A stretch of DNA of 64,000 bases from JAGWRA01 sp035534615 (lineage in GTDB: Bacteria > Acidobacteriota > Vicinamibacteria > Vicinamibacterales > CAVVIG01), in assembly GCA_035534615.1 (NCBI GenBank), contig DATLRO010000004.1, positions 1 to 64,000 on the forward strand. The letters are read 5' to 3'. The notes beneath the pieces were generated by a model. The model did no database searches, was not told the origin of the DNA, and worked only from the letters and a program-made list of their open reading frames with translations. The stretch's first letter is position 1. Every line of letters begins with the position of its first letter. Below, one piece after another: positions 60,962 to 64,000 of this stretch. Made by a program: the position numbers and the translations under genes.

Positions 60962-62334
60962 AGGATGTAACGGGACAGGTCTTCGTTCTTGACGATTTCG
61001 GCCAGCATGCGATCGACGTAGGCTTCGTCGATGGTGATCGACTTGTCCTCGAGATCGGGGCCCTCGAAGGAAATTTCGTCCAACAGCTTTTCCATCACCG
61101 TGTGCAGGCGCCGGGCGCCGATGTTCTCCGTCCGCTCGTTGACGCGCGTCGCGAACTCGGCGATCCGGTGGATGGCGCCGTCCAGGAAGCGGAGCGTGAT
61201 CCCCTCGGTCTCCATCAGGGCGACGTACTGCTTGATGAGCGCGTTCTTCGGCTCGGTGAGGATGCGGACGAACTCCTCCTGCCCGAGCGCCTCGAGTTCG
61301 ACCCGGATCGGGAAGCGGCCCTGGAGCTCGGGAATCAGGTCGGACGGCTTGGCGACGTGGAACGCCCCGGCGGCGATGAACAGGATGTGGTCGGTGCGGA
61401 GCATCCCGTACTTCGTGTTGACCGTGGTCCCCTCGACGATCGGCAGGATGTCGCGCTGCACGCCTTCGCGGCTGACGTCGGGCCCCTGCGCCCCCTCGTG
61501 CCCGGCGATCTTGTCGATCTCGTCGATGAAGATGATCCCCGTGTCCTCGACGCGGTCGACCGCGGTGCGCGAGACCGAGTCCATGTCGACCAGCTTCTGT
61601 TCCTCTTCCTGGAGCAGGTACTCGAGCGCTTCGGGCACCTTCATCTTCCGCTTCTTGCTCCGTCCCTGGAAGAGGCCCGGCAGCATGTCCTTGATGTTGA
61701 TGTCGACTTCCTCGACCGACGACCCGGCGATGATCTCGAAGGACGGAAACGCCTTCTCCCGCACGTCGATCTCGACCACCCGCGCGTCGAGGCGCCCGTT
61801 GCGCAGCAGCTCGCGGAACCGCTCGCGCGTCTGCTGCTGATCGCGCGCGGCCACCGCGTCCTCGTCCGGCGCCACCGGCCGCGTCGGCGGCAGCAGGAGG
61901 TCGAGCAGCCGCTCCTCGGCGTTCTGCTCCGCCTTGCTCCGGACCTCCTCGAGCCGCTCGTCGCGGACCATGTCCACGGCCAGCTCCACCAGGTCGCGCA
62001 CCATCGATTCCACGTCGCGCCCGACGTAGCCGACCTCCGTGAACTTCGAGGCCTCCACCTTGATGAACGGCGACTGCGCCAGCCGCGCCAGCCGGCGCGC
62101 GATCTCCGTCTTGCCGACGCCCGTGGGGCCGATCATCAGGATGTTCTTCGGCGCCACCTCGTCCGCCATCTCCGGCGGCAGCTTCTGCCGCCGCATCCGG
62201 TTGCGCAGCGCGATCGCCACCGCCCGCTTCGCCGCCCGCTGGCCGATCACGTACTTGTCGAGCTCCGCGACGATCTGGCGCGGCGTGAGCGCCTCGATGC
62301 CGGTCGACGTGGTCTCGGGCAGATAGATGGGCAT
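60958..62334 (-). CDS. hslU: HslU (ClpY) unfoldase of the HslUV protease (458 aa)
   Basis: AAA+ ring that feeds HslV. N-terminal LTPRQIVAELDKYVIGQRAAKRAVAIALRNRMRRQ, Walker A MIGPTGVGKT (69-76), the GYVGRD pore motif in FTEVGYVGRDVESMVRDL, Walker B GIIFIDEIDKIAG. The I domain has an acidic/glutamine insertion near 190. It ends with SRYIL, the conserved C-terminus that docks into HslV. ATG 62334. Downstream of hslV after 46 bases, standard order. Confidence 0.97.
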   Translation of the reverse strand: MPIYLPETTSTGIEALTPRQIVAELDKYVIGQRAAKRAVAIALRNRMRRQKLPPEMADEVAPKNILMIGPTGVGKTEIARRLARLAQSPFIKVEASKFTEVGYVGRDVESMVRDLVELAVDMVRDERLEEVRSKAEQNAEERLLDLLLPPTRPVAPDEDAVAARDQQQTRERFRELLRNGRLDARVVEIDVREKAFPSFEIIAGSSVEEVDINIKDMLPGLFQGRSKKRKMKVPEALEYLLQEEEQKLVDMDSVSRTAVDRVEDTGIIFIDEIDKIAGHEGAQGPDVSREGVQRDILPIVEGTTVNTKYGMLRTDHILFIAAGAFHVAKPSDLIPELQGRFPIRVELEALGQEEFVRILTEPKNALIKQYVALMETEGITLRFLDGAIHRIAEFATRVNERTENIGARRLHTVMEKLLDEISFEGPDLEDKSITIDEAYVDRMLAEIVKNEDLSRYIL

Positions 62335-62380
62335 GATCAGACTTCGGCCCCCGCCGGCGCGCAGGCCGGCCCGGCGCGCC

Positions 62381-62908
62381 TCACAGCTCCTCGATCACGA
62401 TGTTCTGGTTCGTATAGATGCAGATCTCGGCCGCCACCGTCATCGCCCGCTCGGCAATCGCGCGCGCGTCGAGCGCCGAATCCCGCGCCAGCGCCCGCGC
62501 CGCCGCCAGCGCATACGGCCCGCCCGACCCGATCGCCACGATGCCATCGTCCGGCTCGATGAGATCGCCCGTCCCCGACAGCAGGAACGTGCGCGTCTGA
62601 TCGACGATGATCAGCATCGCCTCCAGCCGCCGCAGAATCCGGTCGGACCGCCAGTCCTTGGCCAGCTCGACCGCCGAGCGCTCCAGGTTGCCCCGATACT
62701 GCTCGAGCTTCGACTCGAACCGCGCGAACAGCGCGAACGAATCTGCCGCCGAGCCGGCGAAGCCGGCGAGAATCCGGTCGTTGTAGAGGCGGCGGATCTT
62801 GCGCGCGTTCTGCTTGACCACGGTCGCGCCAAGCGTCACCTGGCCGTCGCCCGCAAGAACCGACCGGCCCTGGTGCCGAATGGCGAGAATCGTCGTGCTG
62901 TGAAACAT
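62381..62908 (-). CDS. hslV: HslV (ClpQ) threonine peptidase (175 aa)
   Basis: Proteasome-like peptidase. After removal of MFHS the mature chain starts at the catalytic Thr (TTILAIRHQG). VLAGDGQVTLGATVVKQNARKIRRL includes the catalytic Asp and Lys region. GSGGPYALAAARAL and the C-terminal IYTNQNIVIEEL are typical. First gene of hslV-hslU-lipoprotein. ATG 62908. Confidence 0.97.
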   Translation of the reverse strand: MFHSTTILAIRHQGRSVLAGDGQVTLGATVVKQNARKIRRLYNDRILAGFAGSAADSFALFARFESKLEQYRGNLERSAVELAKDWRSDRILRRLEAMLIIVDQTRTFLLSGTGDLIEPDDGIVAIGSGGPYALAAARALARDSALDARAIAERAMTVAAEICIYTNQNIVIEEL

Positions 62909-63192
62909 GATCGGGGAAGGGCAGACGCGAATCCTGCAGACCGGTGCCAGACGCGGACTTCAGGCCGACTTTCCGCAGTCTATCGGCCGCTCCCCGGGGT
63001 GTCAAGGAAACCGGACGCTGCGCTCCGCCGGAGACAGCCGCCACCGCGGCGCGCCCGCCCCGACGCCGGAGATGCCCCGTCTCCGGCCGGTCGGCGGCTG
63101 GCAGGGATGTTGCTGTCTTGACCGGTGAACGCCGCTTCCGGCCGGACCCCACGAGACGACCGCAAGCGCCCGACGTTCGAAGGGTGGTCGTG
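62909..63192. other. Divergent promoter region between hslV and the PEGA protein gene
   Basis: 284 bases with no gene. No heat-shock sigma-32-type or CIRCE element was recognised. The upstream reading frame of the PEGA gene extends into it but is not protein-like. Confidence 0.5.
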
Positions 63193-63924
63193 ATGAACAC
63201 ATTCAGACTGACCGTCACCGGTGCGGCGCTCGGCTTGCTCTGCGCAGCCGGGCTTCCGGCATTCGCCGAAGCGCCGCCTCATCAGGTCGCCAGGCAGGAA
63301 CCGGGCCTCATGCGCGCGGGGGGCTCCTTCATGCCGGCGGCCGCCCGCGCCTACAGCGGCGCCCGGCAGGCCGTGCCCCGCGCGGAAGCCGCGCCGCCGC
63401 CGCGCTCTGCACCGCCGCCGCGCGAGCAGGCGGTGCCGCGCAACCCGGCCGAACCGGCGCCGGCCACGGCCGTCGAGCGCCGGTATCCGGGCGACAACAA
63501 CTCCGGGATGGCCGTTCGACGCGTCGACGATGACGAAGAGGGCGGGGACGGCGCAGTCATCGTCGGCCTGGGCGACGGTGGCTTCTATGGCAACCCGTTC
63601 TGGGCCGATGACGGGTGGGGCCCCGGCTTGGGTTGGGGAGGCTTCGGTCCGTACGGCTACTCCTCGTACTACGGCTACCACGGCGCCCCCGAGCAGGGCG
63701 GCATTCACATCAAGGTGAAGCCGAAGACGGCGTCGGTCTTCGTCGACGGGTACTACGTCGGGGTGGTCAACGATTTCAACGGCTTCTTCCAGAAGCTGAA
63801 GCTCCAGCCCGGCCCGCACCGGATCGAGATCCGCGAGCAGGGCTTCAAGCCGATCACGTTCAACGTCAAGACCGAGCCGGGGCAGACCATCACCTACAAG
63901 GGCTCGCTCCAGAAGCTTCCATAA
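63193..63924 (+). CDS. Secreted PEGA-domain protein (243 aa)
   Basis: Signal peptide (LTVTGAALGLLCAAGLPAFA), a Pro/Ala/Arg-rich linker (about 30-100), then a Gly/Tyr-rich stretch (GGFYGNPFWADDGWGPGLGW...). The C-terminal PEGA domain has IHIKVKPKTASVFVDGYYVG, LKLQPGPHRIEIREQGFKP and FNVKTEPGQTITYKGSL. PEGA domains are beta folds common in surface proteins. Start ATG 63193 after AGGGTGG. Cell-surface anchoring or binding role likely; exact function unknown. Confidence 0.85.
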   Translation: MNTFRLTVTGAALGLLCAAGLPAFAEAPPHQVARQEPGLMRAGGSFMPAAARAYSGARQAVPRAEAAPPPRSAPPPREQAVPRNPAEPAPATAVERRYPGDNNSGMAVRRVDDDEEGGDGAVIVGLGDGGFYGNPFWADDGWGPGLGWGGFGPYGYSSYYGYHGAPEQGGIHIKVKPKTASVFVDGYYVGVVNDFNGFFQKLKLQPGPHRIEIREQGFKPITFNVKTEPGQTITYKGSLQKLP

Positions 63925-63931
63925 CGGGGGA

Positions 63932-63964
63932 CGGGCATGGCGGCATACAATGCCGCCATGCCCG
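63932..63964. terminator. Perfect 15-base hairpin after the PEGA gene
   Basis: CGGGCATGGCGGCAT, ACA loop, ATGCCGCCATGCCCG: fifteen perfect pairs, eight bases after the stop. No T-run; the right arm contains a possible ATG start (63958) of a following gene. Confidence 0.6.
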
Positions 63965-64000
63965 CGCCCGCCCTCCCCGACCGGAGCCGCCGGCTCCGCG
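63958..64000 (+). CDS. Possible start of a next gene, cut by the window end
   Basis: ATG followed by 13 codons (PAPALPDRSRRLR) in an open frame to the edge. Too short to recognise; the ATG lies inside the right arm of the hairpin. Tentative. Confidence 0.2.
   Translation, partial: MPAPALPDRSRRLR

Overview
The window is a very GC-rich, tightly packed bacterial chromosome segment with about 50 genes, one tRNA and no visible insertion sequence, prophage or CRISPR array. The content is that of a Gram-negative (diderm) bacterium: BamA, TamB, a SurA-like protein, Wza-type export and several lipoproteins. The order tig-clpP-clpX-lon-engB-rho, a B12-dependent ribonucleotide reductase, HslUV and the GC bias suggest an Acidobacteriota-like organism (possibly Vicinamibacteria). 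That placement is an inference from gene content, not a phylogenetic result.

Region 1 (1-12043, minus strand) is one long, translationally coupled operon for a surface glycan. It runs asnB, an ABC exporter (Wzm permease and Wzt ATPase with a C-terminal glycan-binding domain), two tandem FkbM methyltransferases, then soluble and membrane glycosyltransferases, leaving the window at its left edge. Most junctions are ATGA, TGATG or TAATG overlaps. Upstream, at 12260-14188, lies a Wza-like outer-membrane exporter preceded by a regulator that resembles NtrC but has lost the ATPase and sigma-54 contact motifs.

Region 2 (14693-17696) is a stress-type regulatory island: a DUF6249-like membrane protein diverges from an ECF sigma factor, zinc-finger anti-sigma protein and Dam-type methylase. 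The divergent intergenic region carries two mirror-image promoter-like elements with identical spacing. A tRNA-Leu(TAG) follows.

Region 3 (17883-28905, plus strand) is the protein-quality-control block tig, clpP, clpX, lon, followed by engB and rho. A membrane glycosyltransferase is coupled to rho, then come an aldo-keto reductase and ribosomal protein bL31.

Region 4 (28977-45293) holds a MrfA/MrfB-like helicase-exonuclease pair, an amino-acid permease, an SDR enzyme, a DUF547 protein, a quinone-oxidoreductase-like enzyme, nrdJ with a tandem pair of NrdR-type operators, a lipoprotein, and a complete NtrB/NtrC-type two-component system.

Region 5 (45554-64000) begins with a CPBP protease and a GT-C glycosyltransferase. 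A large minus-strand block follows: acyl-CoA carboxylase (PccB-like carboxyltransferase, biotin carboxylase, separate biotin carrier) leading into tamB, a BamA with about seven POTRA repeats, and a SurA-like chaperone. The last genes are hslV, hslU, a fibronectin-type lipoprotein and a PEGA-domain protein. Very long antisense reading frames occur throughout because of the GC content; they were treated as shadows.
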